DNA of 64,000 nt from JACNJF01 sp050288105 (GCA_050288105.1 JBNKDE010000004.1:62001-126000), one strand, 5' to 3'. Positions 18,201 through 26,922 are shown, counted from the stretch's first letter. Made by a program: numbers and translations. Notes: generated from the sequence alone by a model not told the origin.

Positions 18201-20109
18201 GCGCTATATCAAACTGGTCGGCGCATTCAATCACATGCACATTTTCCTCGACCCTGACCCCGATCCTGAAACCAGCTTTGTCGAAAGAGAGCGCCTGTTT
18301 AAGTTACCCCGCTCCAGCTGGGAAGACTATGACAGCAACCTTATTTCCAAAGGCGGTGGTATATTTTCACGTTCCGCCAAATCTATCCCGCTTTCTAAAC
18401 CGGTACGTGAATTACTGAATACCAAAAAGGAAAAAATGACACCCAATGAGCTGATCAAGACCATGCTACAGGCACCGGTAGACCTGTTATGGAATGGCGG
18501 CATTGGCACCTATGTCAAGTCTTCACAGGAGCATCATAACGAAGTTGGTGATCGCAACAATGACGCGTTACGCGTAGACGCCACCGAACTCGGTTGTCGT
18601 GTCGTAGGCGAAGGTGGCAATCTTGGCGTCACCCAGTTGGGTAGAATCGAGTTTGGCGCCAGAGGTGGACGTATCAATACCGACGCCATAGATAATTCAG
18701 CCGGGGTCGACTGCTCAGATCACGAAGTCAATATCAAAATCCTGCTCAACGATGTTGTGCAGAATCAGGATATGACAGAGAAACAACGCAACCAGCAGCT
18801 CGCCAATATGACCGAGGAAGTGGGCGATCTGGTATTACGTGACAATTACCTGCAAACCCAGGCACTCAGTATCGCAATGAGCCAGGCTCCCCAGTTACTG
18901 GATGTCCATGCTCGCCTGATTCGGCAGATGGAGCTCGATGGAGAACTGGATCGCAACATCGAGTTTCTGCCCGGCAAGGAAGAAATTGATGAACGCATGA
19001 CGCTTAACAAAGGTTTAACCGCACCCGAGCTGAGTGTTTTATTGGCTTACGTTAAAATCCACCTGTTCCAGCATCTGCTTCGCTCCGAGTTGCCTAACGA
19101 TGAATATTTTTCATCCCTGTTAACCGACTACTTCCCGACACCGTTGAGGAAGAAGTTTCACCACCTGATGCCTTCACATCGACTGTGTCGTGAAATTATC
19201 AGTACCGTAGTCGCTAATGAGATGGTCAATCGCGCCGGAATTACCTTCGCCTACCGGCTTAAGGAGGAAACTGGAGCCGATGCCGAAGTCATCGCACGCG
19301 CATTTAGCGTCGCGCGCGAAATTTTCGGCATGCCCGACATCTGGTCGCAGATAGAGGCACTGGATAATGTTGTACCGGCGCGCACCCAGATCAGCATGCT
19401 ACTGGAAGGACGCAAGCTGGTTGAGCGCGCCACGCGCTGGATCCTGCGCAATCGGCCCCGACCGATCGATATTGCCAGCAATATCGAATTCTTTACTCCC
19501 GGCATTAAAGCCCTCAACAGCACACTGCCCGAATTGCTGGAGGCATCCAGCAAGGAAAGAATGCAGCAAATGAGCGAGCGCATGACTGGGGATAAGGTGC
19601 CGCTTGAACTGGCGCAGCAAGTGGCTAATTTTTCCGAGCTGTTGTCCAGCCTGGATATAGTGGAAGTCTCCAGGGTACTAGACCTGTCGGTAGAACAGGT
19701 TGCTGAAGTCTATTATCGCCTGGGTGAAAATCTTGAGCTACCCTGGTTGCATCACCAGATTGTTGACCTGCCCCGCACCAATCGCTGGCAGGCCATGTCG
19801 CGTGCGGCACTACGTGATGACCTGTACAGCCAGCATCGACAGCTCACTCGTGACGTATTAACACATAGTGATATCCACAACAGTAGCGCACAACAATGCG
19901 TAGAGATATGGATGAACGACAACGCCGAAGCTATCGATCGCTGCCGCCAGATCCTGGCTGACCTGAAAACCTCAGGCAAGGCTGACTTTGCCATGTTACC
20001 TGTGGCTATGCGTGAGATCAGGGGCATGGGTCGAATTGAAACGGCTGAAAAATCGGATCAGGTCGAAAATGCCAAACCGACCAGCAAACGGAAGAAAACA
20101 AAGTCCTGA
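15208..20109 (+). CDS. gdhB: NAD-specific glutamate dehydrogenase, large (180 kDa) type
   Basis: A 1633-residue enzyme of the large bacterial NAD-GDH class, which converts glutamate to 2-oxoglutarate and ammonia with NAD. The catalytic part begins near residue 800 with GGPVARGGLRWSDRREDF, then GLVKAQMVKNAVIVPVGSKG. The NAD-binding part follows (IGIGDMAGDVFGNGML). The first 700 residues are regulatory, with ACT-like segments such as VEIVVDDMPFLVDSIRMAL. A strong AGGAGG lies ahead of the ATG, and the gene is alone on its transcript. TATACT at 15105 could be its -10, but I find no matching -35. The C terminus is lysine-rich. It would serve glutamate catabolism. Confidence 0.95.
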   Translation: MTNKKKAQTREMIEEVITLMKKNVEVSLQPLIEKFIRKYYYDTATEDLEESKAANLYGAALAHWNFAHIRKYGNTLVRIYNPQFEKHGWQSTHTIVEIVVDDMPFLVDSIRMALNARNLTTHLVIHPVINIQRDNNGHIIDILEHSEQHQDVHEEAIIHVEVDRQTETEVLESIKQDVESVLAEVAVSVADWKPMCDQMQTIIDELKTTPPPINNEELIQSLAFLEWIGNNHFAFLGYREYKLVGNDELISVSGTGLGLLRTDMPDQSSRSFANLPLDIRKLAHEKHLLLITKASRRSTIHRPGYLDHIGIKRFDEKGNVVGERRFMGLYTAAAYNNRAAEIPLLREKMTTVMTRAGHMKGSHASKVLQNIIETFPRDLLFQIDADELFDTTMGILHLQERQRIKLFIHRDRYGRFFACLVYVPRELFNTKVRKVIQALLQKNLGGDGTEFNVQLSDSVLARLYFVLHVPPDSVVEYDIRDIEKQLKEATRNWSDDLHDALIESFGEELGMKYFRRYGDAFRADYIERYSPRTAIFDIQHMETLSEVPEQQLAMSLYRPLETPDGVLRFKLFNMGAPVSLSDALPMLENMGLKVDEEHPSKIIRADASFVWMHDFSMSYPEHWVIDLDSIRDKFQQTFARVWRGEVENDGFNRLVLRAQLEWRDIVMLRAYSRYLHQAGTPFSSEYIERALSFNHSITAMLVKLFHARFNPQLHEDSAASCSDLVAAIEAALEDVISLDEDRILRNFLSLIQATLRTNHYQPADDGNPKSYVSFKFNPALVPDLPEPRPMYEIFVYSPRVEGVHLRGGPVARGGLRWSDRREDFRTEVLGLVKAQMVKNAVIVPVGSKGGFFPKHLSVMNTREEIQAEGIACYKTFIRGLLDITDNLVSGEIAAPPQVVRYDGDDPYLVVAADKGTATFSDIANSISAEYNYWLGDAFASGGSQGYDHKAMGITAKGAWESVKRHFRELGLNTQAEPFTVIGIGDMAGDVFGNGMLLSRYIKLVGAFNHMHIFLDPDPDPETSFVERERLFKLPRSSWEDYDSNLISKGGGIFSRSAKSIPLSKPVRELLNTKKEKMTPNELIKTMLQAPVDLLWNGGIGTYVKSSQEHHNEVGDRNNDALRVDATELGCRVVGEGGNLGVTQLGRIEFGARGGRINTDAIDNSAGVDCSDHEVNIKILLNDVVQNQDMTEKQRNQQLANMTEEVGDLVLRDNYLQTQALSIAMSQAPQLLDVHARLIRQMELDGELDRNIEFLPGKEEIDERMTLNKGLTAPELSVLLAYVKIHLFQHLLRSELPNDEYFSSLLTDYFPTPLRKKFHHLMPSHRLCREIISTVVANEMVNRAGITFAYRLKEETGADAEVIARAFSVAREIFGMPDIWSQIEALDNVVPARTQISMLLEGRKLVERATRWILRNRPRPIDIASNIEFFTPGIKALNSTLPELLEASSKERMQQMSERMTGDKVPLELAQQVANFSELLSSLDIVEVSRVLDLSVEQVAEVYYRLGENLELPWLHHQIVDLPRTNRWQAMSRAALRDDLYSQHRQLTRDVLTHSDIHNSSAQQCVEIWMNDNAEAIDRCRQILADLKTSGKADFAMLPVAMREIRGMGRIETAEKSDQVENAKPTSKRKKTKS

Positions 20110-20153
20110 GTGATTAAGGGATAAGGCAGCCCATGCTGCCTTATCCCTGTTGA

Positions 20154-21014
20154 TCATATCTTTACCGACTTGTCCGTCAGTGATCGCGTATTATACAGGT
20201 TAATAAAATTACCCAGTAGCATCAGCAGTCCACCCGCCATCAGCGAAAATTCAAAAGCTTCGTTGTAAAGCAGCACGCCGACCAGGGCGATCAACGGCAG
20301 GCGCAGGAAATCCAGCGTGACAATACGCGTTATCTCCGCATACTGCATAGCTTTAGCCATACAGAAGTGCGCTGACAAGGCTGTCATCCCAACCACCACC
20401 AGCCAGGTCCACTGCATCGCATCCGGCCACTTCCAGACCGACAGGGACAGAAAAAATCCCAGCGGTAACTGCACAACACACATATAAAAAATAATCGTTA
20501 AAGGCTTTTCGGTGCGCGCCAGCGCCTTGGTCGAGGAATGCACCACAGCAAAACACATTGCAGCCCCCAGCACGATAAAAGATGCCACATTAATAATTTC
20601 ATAACCCGGCTTCACAATTAAAATCACACCCAGGGTACCCAGCAGTACCGCGATAACCTTACGTCGGGTAATTGTTTCCTTCAGGAATATTGCCGCAATG
20701 ATGACGGTCCAGAAGGGTACGGTGAATTCCAGTGCAAACACCTCTGCCAGCGGTAACAATCCAATGCCTACAAACCAGCCATATTGCCCGCCAAAATGAA
20801 ACAGGTTGCGAAATATATGCAGACCCGGGCGCTGGGTTAGCATCAGGCTGGTTTTCTGCCGCATCAACATCAGTCCAAGAATAAATACCAGACCAACCCC
20901 ACTGCGCACCAGCAAGGTCTGGTAGACAGATATATCGCCACTAAGCTCTCTGGCACCTATAGCCAGCAAGCTGAACGACAGCAACGCTCCGCACATCCAC
21001 AACAGTGCCATCAT
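20154..21014 (-). CDS. EamA/DMT-family permease
   Basis: A 286-residue integral membrane protein with about ten hydrophobic segments arranged as two repeated EamA halves. It begins MMALLWMCGALLSFSLLAIGARELSG, and the half-repeat marker LGTLGVILIVKPG is present. These drug/metabolite transporters export amino acids, nucleotides or other small molecules. The substrate cannot be predicted from sequence. It converges with the glutamate dehydrogenase gene and is monocistronic. Confidence 0.85.
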   Translation of the reverse strand: MMALLWMCGALLSFSLLAIGARELSGDISVYQTLLVRSGVGLVFILGLMLMRQKTSLMLTQRPGLHIFRNLFHFGGQYGWFVGIGLLPLAEVFALEFTVPFWTVIIAAIFLKETITRRKVIAVLLGTLGVILIVKPGYEIINVASFIVLGAAMCFAVVHSSTKALARTEKPLTIIFYMCVVQLPLGFFLSLSVWKWPDAMQWTWLVVVGMTALSAHFCMAKAMQYAEITRIVTLDFLRLPLIALVGVLLYNEAFEFSLMAGGLLMLLGNFINLYNTRSLTDKSVKI

Positions 21015-21100
21015 AGCCCATTACCTGCGTAAACCATTATTCCACCATCAACCTTCAGAGCAGCGAAACTGCATTCTGGCACCTTTATTAAGCGAAGCTT

Positions 21101-21796
21101 TTATTTTAGCCTTAACATCTGGCCGGGCTGGATCACATCACCCTGCAGCTCATTCAACGACTTCAATGTTGACACAGGAACGCCCATCACTGACGAGATT
21201 TTCCATATCGAATCCCCTTTTTTTACCTGATAGCTATCAGGAATCAGCAATGGGGATGAGGCGTTTTGCTCACTCTCGGCATCCTCATCATCATGGATTT
21301 TATATTCCACCAGAAACTGGGCTACATCAAAACAGGGGCAGGCCTTGGGCGCAGAACCGGTCAAACGGATTAAATCCCTATGCCCCATAATCTGCACCTT
21401 TTCAGGGGTTTCATGCGCATCGAGAAAGTCTCGCAACAGACGCGCCAGCATGCGGTATTGTTTTTTAGTGAAATTGTCTTCGGGTTGACCATTCGCATCC
21501 AGCCCGCCCGCCAGCGTAACCCCGAAGCTGCGTTTATTCCAGCCCGCACCACAACCGCCGACATGCGCCCCTTTTTGATCGACCCGACGCGTTGGGAAAC
21601 CACCATCAAACATCTGCAGCTGCCCCTCTCGGGTAATCACGGCATGGTAACCACAACCACTCCAACCACGTTTTTTATGCTCTTTATCAACCCATTCGGC
21701 ATCAATATCTTTCTGGCTTACTTTTGTTGCTGTGCAATGCACAATAAGGTGATCGTATTGAGTAATTCTAGGATCTATTTTTTTGAAAATCGCCAT
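21101..21796 (-). CDS. T7-lysozyme-like N-acetylmuramoyl-L-alanine amidase with LysM
   Basis: A 231-residue protein. Residues about 14-165 are an Amidase_2 domain close to T7 lysozyme: zinc ligands His20 (LIVHCTAT), His139 (MGHRD) and Cys153, with Lys151 of KACPCFD as the likely catalytic lysine. Residues about 188-231 are a single LysM domain (YQVKKGDSIWKISSVMGVPV). It cleaves the bond between muramic acid and L-alanine. There is no signal peptide, as in phage endolysins. No holin, spanin or other phage gene is nearby, so it is a lone, perhaps domesticated, endolysin. Confidence 0.88.
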   Translation of the reverse strand: MAIFKKIDPRITQYDHLIVHCTATKVSQKDIDAEWVDKEHKKRGWSGCGYHAVITREGQLQMFDGGFPTRRVDQKGAHVGGCGAGWNKRSFGVTLAGGLDANGQPEDNFTKKQYRMLARLLRDFLDAHETPEKVQIMGHRDLIRLTGSAPKACPCFDVAQFLVEYKIHDDEDAESEQNASSPLLIPDSYQVKKGDSIWKISSVMGVPVSTLKSLNELQGDVIQPGQMLRLK

Positions 21797-21871
21797 GGCT
21801 TACTCTCTGTTTTTTGTGGGGAATACAGAGTAACCTAGCGCCTTTTAAAAGTTAAGGAATTAACCGCTATC

Positions 21872-22363
21872 ATGATTGAAATTTGCACCGCAGATCCCGC
21901 TAACCCTGCTCACGCGCAGGCTATCGTTGCTCTGCTGGATCAATATGCAATGCATCCTATGGGGGGTGGCGAAGCACTTACCGAGTACACGCGTAATAAT
22001 CTGGCCGCAACCCTCGCCAGGCGTAGCGATTACAGTGCGATTCTTGCCTGGGATGGTGACGAGGCTGTCGGCCTGTGCAATTGTTTTGAATGTTTCTCTA
22101 CCTTTGCCTGTAAGCCGATACTGAATATTCACGATGTCTATGTCGCAAATGGATATCGCGGACAGGGCATCGCAGGACAGATGATGCGGAAGGCTGAACA
22201 GATTGCGCGTAACCGAGGCTGCTGCAAGTTAACACTGGAAGTACTGTCGAAAAATCAGGCTGCAAAAGCTTCCTATCAGGCATCAGGCTATACGCCCTAT
22301 CAGCTGGACAGCCAGTTTGGACAGGCTGAATTCTGGCAAAAATCCCTGCATTACGACGCCTGA
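21872..22363 (+). CDS. GNAT-family N-acetyltransferase
   Basis: A 163-residue acetyltransferase. The acetyl-CoA loop is VYVANGYRGQGIAGQMM (about residues 90-106), and motif B (LTLEVLSKNQAAKASYQASGY) is intact. The acceptor is unknown. It diverges from the amidase gene and has no operon partner. The 267 bases between it and folD contain the folD promoter and nothing else I can identify. Confidence 0.88.
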   Translation: MIEICTADPANPAHAQAIVALLDQYAMHPMGGGEALTEYTRNNLAATLARRSDYSAILAWDGDEAVGLCNCFECFSTFACKPILNIHDVYVANGYRGQGIAGQMMRKAEQIARNRGCCKLTLEVLSKNQAAKASYQASGYTPYQLDSQFGQAEFWQKSLHYDA

Positions 22364-22564
22364 GAAGAAGTCGCATTTGGTAAAATCTGCGGCTGCGCCT
22401 GTTGATACTATTTTGCATATCACTGCTGGAGAGCAAGCCTCCTGCGGCTGGGCATAAGAAGCGCCGCATTGTCGGTTTCTATAGTTAGGTGTCATATTCC
22501 CCTGACAGATACTGACTTGTTGGGGATACACTCGCTACGCTCTACCTGCCCGGATGAGTAATAA

Positions 22565-22593
22565 TTAACAGGCCCCGGCCATCTGGCTATAAT
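22565..22593 (+). promoter_or_regulatory. sigma70 promoter of folD
   Basis: TTAACA, 17 bases, then a perfect TATAAT. Expected transcription start is near 22600, about 30 bases before the folD ATG at 22631. The promoter also shows that an in-frame upstream ATG at 22592 cannot be the real start. Confidence 0.88.
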
Positions 22594-22630
22594 GGCCGCC
22601 TTTCAACCCACCCTGATATTTTGGAAAGTT

Positions 22631-23482
22631 ATGTCTTCAGTCATTCTTGATGGTAAAGCCCTGGCCAGCCAGGTAGAAAAGCAACTTGCTGAACGAGTCG
22701 ATGCGATAAAGCAGAAGACCGGCGGTGTAACCCCGATTCTCGCCACCATTCTGGTGGGTGATGACCCCGCATCAGAGACCTATGTCAAAATGAAAGGCAA
22801 TGCCTGTAAACGGGTGGGTATGGACTCTATCCGCCTGGTACTGGGCCAGGATACCAGTACCGATCAGCTCATGGCTGAAATTCAGCAGTTGAATGCCAAC
22901 CCTGATGTACACGGCATTTTGCTACAGCATCCGGTACCTGAACAGATCGACGAACGTCTATGCTTTGATGCCATAGCACTGGAAAAGGACGTGGATGGCG
23001 TCACCTCACTCGGTTTTGGAAAAATGGCCATGCAGGAATTTGCCTACGGATCGGCGACACCTGCCGGCATCATGAGTATATTGAAGGCATACGATATCGA
23101 CCCGGCTGGCAAACACGCCGTGGTTGTCGGGCGCAGCGCAATCCTCGGTAAACCGATGGCAATGATGCTGCTCAACCAGAATGCGACGGTCACTATCTGT
23201 CATTCACGCACTAACGATCTGCCTACGCTGGTCAAACAGGCCGACATAATCGTTGGCGCAGTAGGTAAGCCGGAATTAATAAGAGGTGAATGGATCAAGG
23301 ACAATGCCGTCGTTATCGATGCTGGCTACCATCCAGGCGGGGTTGGCGATATCGAGCTGGATGCGATCAAGAACCGTTGCTACGCCTATACACCTGTTCC
23401 AGGTGGTGTCGGCCCGATGACCATTGCAACCCTGATCACACAGACAGTTATCGCCGCTGAGCGGCATTACATGGTATATTAG
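22631..23482 (+). CDS. folD: Methylenetetrahydrofolate dehydrogenase/cyclohydrolase
   Basis: A 283-residue bifunctional enzyme that oxidises 5,10-methylene-THF to methenyl-THF and hydrolyses it to 10-formyl-THF. It has ILVGDDPASETYVKMKGNACK (active-site tyrosine and lysine), ILLQHPVPEQID, KDVDGVTSLGFGKM, the NADP-binding VVGRSAILGKPMAMML and PVPGGVGPMTIA. The length is normal. It is expressed from its own promoter. Confidence 0.96.
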   Translation: MSSVILDGKALASQVEKQLAERVDAIKQKTGGVTPILATILVGDDPASETYVKMKGNACKRVGMDSIRLVLGQDTSTDQLMAEIQQLNANPDVHGILLQHPVPEQIDERLCFDAIALEKDVDGVTSLGFGKMAMQEFAYGSATPAGIMSILKAYDIDPAGKHAVVVGRSAILGKPMAMMLLNQNATVTICHSRTNDLPTLVKQADIIVGAVGKPELIRGEWIKDNAVVIDAGYHPGGVGDIELDAIKNRCYAYTPVPGGVGPMTIATLITQTVIAAERHYMVY

Positions 23483-23494
23483 AAAATTCTTATA

Positions 23495-23523
23495 TTGTTA
23501 TATAACTTCTGTTTCGTTATACT
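23495..23523 (+). promoter_or_regulatory. sigma70 promoter of the Asn/Tyr-rich exported protein gene
   Basis: TTGTTA, 17 bases, then TATACT. The expected start near 23530 gives a leader of about 70 bases, which would include the perfect hairpin at 23551-23578. Confidence 0.7.
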
Positions 23524-23550
23524 CTCGGCTAATCTAACCATACAATAAAT

Positions 23551-23578
23551 ATCCCTTAATATAATCATATTAAGGGAT
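23551..23578 (+). promoter_or_regulatory. Perfect 12-bp hairpin in the leader, just ahead of the ribosome site
   Basis: ATCCCTTAATAT, loop AATC, ATATTAAGGGAT: a perfect inverted repeat ending 6 bases before the GGAG ribosome site. No T run follows on either strand, so it is not a terminator. It may stabilise the 5' end of a highly expressed mRNA, control translation, or be a dimeric operator at DNA level. Confidence 0.6.
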
Positions 23579-23598
23579 CTAGCTGGAGAGCCTGTCAA

Positions 23599-24411
23599 AT
23601 GTTTAACTTAAAATCAGCAATATGGCTGAGTGTACTGGTAGTCATTACAGCCAGCCAGATCGCCACTGCGCAGAACTATTACCCGAGTGAAAACTACCTG
23701 CGTAATACCCCCTATAACAATGGGTACAACGCCTACAATAACTATAACAACTACCCACAACAGCCTGCCTACAATAACTACTACCCGCAACAGAACTACA
23801 ACAATTACTATCCGCAGCAAGGCTATAACAATTATTATCAGCAGCCTGCTTACGGTTATGCACAGCCTGCCTACCCACAGAATTACTACCCAATGCCACC
23901 GCGTTACAACAATAACGGCAATGGATTCAACCGGGTATTCAAAGGCAAGAAATTTGGCGGACGCAACTTTGGCGAAGAGTTATGGCCTGGTCGCGGTAGC
24001 ATCTACGAAGACGCATTACCGGTACATGGCCCCTGGGACCGAAACTGGGGTAAGGCACCATGGAATCGTGATTACGAAAACCTGTGGGAGCCCGAAGGCG
24101 GTCCTGACAAATGGTTTGATTTCAAGGATCCCAAAGAAGGACTGGCAAATGCCTGGGAAGACATGCTGTATACCCCGAATGCCCTTGGCACCATGCCAGG
24201 TGGCTGGGAAGCACCCAGCATTTCGGTCCCCAACCCGATTGATGTAGGCGATGAATTCAAGAATGCCGCTCGTGATATGCCGGATGAAATGAAGAACTTC
24301 AGCGATGGTTTCACCTATGGAGACGACGGCTATAACGACAACCCGAATAAAGGTCAGTTCGGGGCAGGCAACAAGAAAAAAGGCATCAATATTTCACCCA
24401 AAACCCGATAA
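23599..24411 (+). CDS. Exported Asn/Tyr/Gln-rich protein, possible sulfur-globule-type protein
   Basis: A 270-residue protein with a signal peptide cleaved near IATAQ. Residues about 25-108 are low complexity, made of repeats such as NNYYPQQ and QQPAYNNYYPQQ, with Asn, Tyr, Gln and Pro as most of the residues. Residues about 110-250 are Trp/Pro/Gly-rich (ELWPGRGSIYEDALPVHGPW, GTMPGGWEAPSISVPNP). The tail is basic. Signal peptide plus Tyr/Asn/Gly-rich repeats recall the sulfur globule envelope proteins of sulfur oxidisers, and sat lies on the same chromosome segment. I cannot confirm homology. It could equally be another exported structural protein. A strong promoter and a leader hairpin suggest abundant expression. 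Confidence 0.55.
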   Translation: MFNLKSAIWLSVLVVITASQIATAQNYYPSENYLRNTPYNNGYNAYNNYNNYPQQPAYNNYYPQQNYNNYYPQQGYNNYYQQPAYGYAQPAYPQNYYPMPPRYNNNGNGFNRVFKGKKFGGRNFGEELWPGRGSIYEDALPVHGPWDRNWGKAPWNRDYENLWEPEGGPDKWFDFKDPKEGLANAWEDMLYTPNALGTMPGGWEAPSISVPNPIDVGDEFKNAARDMPDEMKNFSDGFTYGDDGYNDNPNKGQFGAGNKKKGINISPKTR

Positions 24412-24493
24412 GTAAATCGGCATCTGCACAGGGACGTGCCATGCCAGATTCAAAGCTCTCAACAATGCCCTGCGTATGCTGTAAGCTACGCAC

Positions 24494-25021
24494 ATGATAT
24501 GGATCACCCTTGCTGTAAGCGGCATTATTCTGCTAATTCTGATCGTCGCCTATAACCGACTGATACGCGACAAACATCGTGTATTCTCGGGCTGGAGCGA
24601 TATCGATGTACAACTAAAACGTCGCCACGATTTAATCCCTAAACTGGTCACTGCCATCCAGCAATATGCAGATTATGAGCAGGCAACCCTGAGCCGTGTG
24701 ACCGAATTAAGGCGTCAGGCTGGGGACCTGCAACAGGCGAGCGCGCGCGCTGGGGTAGAAAACCAGCTCACTGATTCCCTGATCAAAATCTACGCCCTGG
24801 CAGAGGACTATCCCGAGTTAAAAAGCAATCAGGGTTACCTTGAGCTGCAGCAGCAAATTTCCGAGGTCGAGCGAGATATCCAGTTCGCGCGCCGCTACTA
24901 TAATGGTGCGGTAAACAACATTAACACCCGTCTGGAAACCTTCCCTGACCTGATCGTAGCGCGCCTGCTAAATTTTAAACCTGCTGAATATTTTGAGTTT
25001 ATGGAGACTGCTAAGGAATGA
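24494..25021 (+). CDS. LemA family protein
   Basis: A 175-residue protein with one N-terminal membrane segment (about 1-20) and the LemA signature that follows it (RVFSGWSDIDVQLKRRHDLIPKLV). The rest is long helices, ending with LNFKPAEYFE. LemA proteins are membrane-anchored, probably with a short periplasmic N terminus; their function is not settled. The gene overlaps the next one by four bases, the common LemA-DUF2207 pairing. Confidence 0.9.
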   Translation: MIWITLAVSGIILLILIVAYNRLIRDKHRVFSGWSDIDVQLKRRHDLIPKLVTAIQQYADYEQATLSRVTELRRQAGDLQQASARAGVENQLTDSLIKIYALAEDYPELKSNQGYLELQQQISEVERDIQFARRYYNGAVNNINTRLETFPDLIVARLLNFKPAEYFEFMETAKE

Positions 25022-26922
25022 TGTCGAGATTGATTTTCATCAGTTTACTGCTGATCGCCAGCGGCTGGGCTTATGCAGACGAACAGATAATTTCCTACCA
25101 CAGCGTTATTCAGGTCAACCAGGATGGCAGCCTGCTGGTCACAGAGAACATTGAAGTGCGCGCCGAGAATCATCAGATTAAGCGCGGCATTTACCGAGAC
25201 TTTCCCACTCTTTACCATGATCGGCTGGGGACAACTACACGCGTAGGCTTTGATCTGCTATCGGTTAAGCGAGACGGTCAGAAAGAAAACTATCACCTGC
25301 AGGACCTTTCAAATGGGGTCAGGATATACATAGGTAGTCAGTCGGTGATCCTTGAACCGGGTAACTACAGCTACCAGATCCAGTACCGTAGCACGCGCCA
25401 GCTGGGTTTTTTCGATAACTTCGATGAACTCTACTGGAATGTCACTGGTAATGGCTGGAGCTTCCCCATCCAGCAGGCATCCGCCACGGTACTGCTGCCC
25501 AAAGCAGTCAATGCCAGCCAGATCACCATGACCGGGTATACCGGAGTGCAGGGATCGAAGCAACAGTTCCTGACCCATCACGTGGCTGATGACAATGAAT
25601 TTTATTTTGAGACTACCCAACCGCTGGAGCCTTATCAGGGTTTAACCATCGTGCTCGACTGGCCCAAGGGTATAGTGAATGAACCGGACAGCCAGCAACG
25701 CTGGCAATATTTCCTTCAGGATAATCTGCACAATGTGATCGCCATAGGCGGCGTTATCATCGTCTGCATCTATTATTTACTGATCTGGCTGAAACTGGGT
25801 AAAGACCCCGAACAGGGTGTTATCATGCCGCTATACCAGGCCCCGGAAGGATTCTCACCGGCTTCGATTCGCTTCATTTCAAATATGGAATATGACGATA
25901 AATGCTTTGCTGCCGCACTCATCAACCTGGCAGTGAAAGGCGTAATCAACATTGACCAGGATGTTAAAGGTAAATTCGTCCTCAGCCGTAACACGCAGTC
26001 TTCTGCCGAACTCGCACCAGGAGAAGCCGTAATATTAAACCATCTGTTTGAAGAAAGTGATCGCATTACCCTGACGCAGGCCGAACACAGTCGCGTCATT
26101 CCCACAGTGCGAGAGCATTCAGCTTCACTGCATAGCGACTATGAACAACTGTATTTTCGCACCAACAAAAAATACTTTGTGCCGGGTATACTGCTGAGTA
26201 TCGCAACCCTGGTATTGAGTGCGATCAATATAGTGGATGCCGAAATCATTTTTTCGACCCTGTTCGTCGGCATGTTCACCCTGATCCCTTTAATTGTTAT
26301 AGGCACATCAATCAGAAGCTATCTTAAACAGCGTAGATTCATGTCACTGGCACAAATAGCCATCCAGTTTGTCATGCTGGGCATATTCTTCAGTTTTGCG
26401 GGTGACCTGATCCGGCAGGCTATGGATAGAATCGATCTGGTCGCCTGGCCGCTACTAATCAGTGCTTATCTGCTGGTTGCCTGTAATGTGCTGTTCGAGC
26501 AATGGCTCAAGGCGCCGACTCTCGCCGGACGCAAGCTGCTGGACAAAATAGAAGGCTTCAAGCTTTATCTTTCGGTAGCCGAGGAAGATGAACTCAAGTC
26601 ATCAGGCAAACCAGAATTCAGCAGCGATATCTATGAAAAATTCCTGCCCTTTGCCATTGCGCTGGGTGTCGAAAATGCCTGGTCCAGAAAACTGGATAGC
26701 GCGATTGCCGCGGGTCTGATTCAGGCCGACTACCAGCTGCGAGGGCTCTCTTACCACCACCAGCATGAAGGATTCAGTAGCTTTTCTGAAAACCTTTCCA
26801 GCAGCATGAGCGCAGCGATCAGTGCTTCAACGACCACACCCGGCTCCAGCTCGGGTTCCTCTGGCTCATCCGGCGGATCTTCCGGTGGCGGTGGCGGTGG
26901 CGGCGGTGGTGGCGGTTGGTAA
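25018..26922 (+). CDS. DUF2207 membrane protein with poly-glycine tail
   Basis: A 634-residue protein with a signal peptide (ending near GWAYA), then an extracytoplasmic beta-rich DUF2207 domain (about 25-235; YRSTRQLGFFDNFDELYWNV). Membrane segments follow near 245-260, 395-415, 420-440 and 450-490. The last 40 residues are a Ser/Gly run ending in ten glycines and a tryptophan, a usual ending in this family. Function unknown. It is translationally coupled to the LemA gene. Confidence 0.85.
   Translation: MMSRLIFISLLLIASGWAYADEQIISYHSVIQVNQDGSLLVTENIEVRAENHQIKRGIYRDFPTLYHDRLGTTTRVGFDLLSVKRDGQKENYHLQDLSNGVRIYIGSQSVILEPGNYSYQIQYRSTRQLGFFDNFDELYWNVTGNGWSFPIQQASATVLLPKAVNASQITMTGYTGVQGSKQQFLTHHVADDNEFYFETTQPLEPYQGLTIVLDWPKGIVNEPDSQQRWQYFLQDNLHNVIAIGGVIIVCIYYLLIWLKLGKDPEQGVIMPLYQAPEGFSPASIRFISNMEYDDKCFAAALINLAVKGVINIDQDVKGKFVLSRNTQSSAELAPGEAVILNHLFEESDRITLTQAEHSRVIPTVREHSASLHSDYEQLYFRTNKKYFVPGILLSIATLVLSAINIVDAEIIFSTLFVGMFTLIPLIVIGTSIRSYLKQRRFMSLAQIAIQFVMLGIFFSFAGDLIRQAMDRIDLVAWPLLISAYLLVACNVLFEQWLKAPTLAGRKLLDKIEGFKLYLSVAEEDELKSSGKPEFSSDIYEKFLPFAIALGVENAWSRKLDSAIAAGLIQADYQLRGLSYHHQHEGFSSFSENLSSSMSAAISASTTTPGSSSGSSGSSGGSSGGGGGGGGGGGW

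Noticed and set aside
21101..21796. A prophage based on the endolysin-like amidase
   Set aside because: No integrase, capsid, tail, holin or repressor genes are near; neighbours are ordinary chromosomal genes.
23551..23578. The perfect hairpin as a folD terminator
   Set aside because: The stem is AT-rich, no T run follows on either strand, and it lies downstream of a promoter that serves the next gene.
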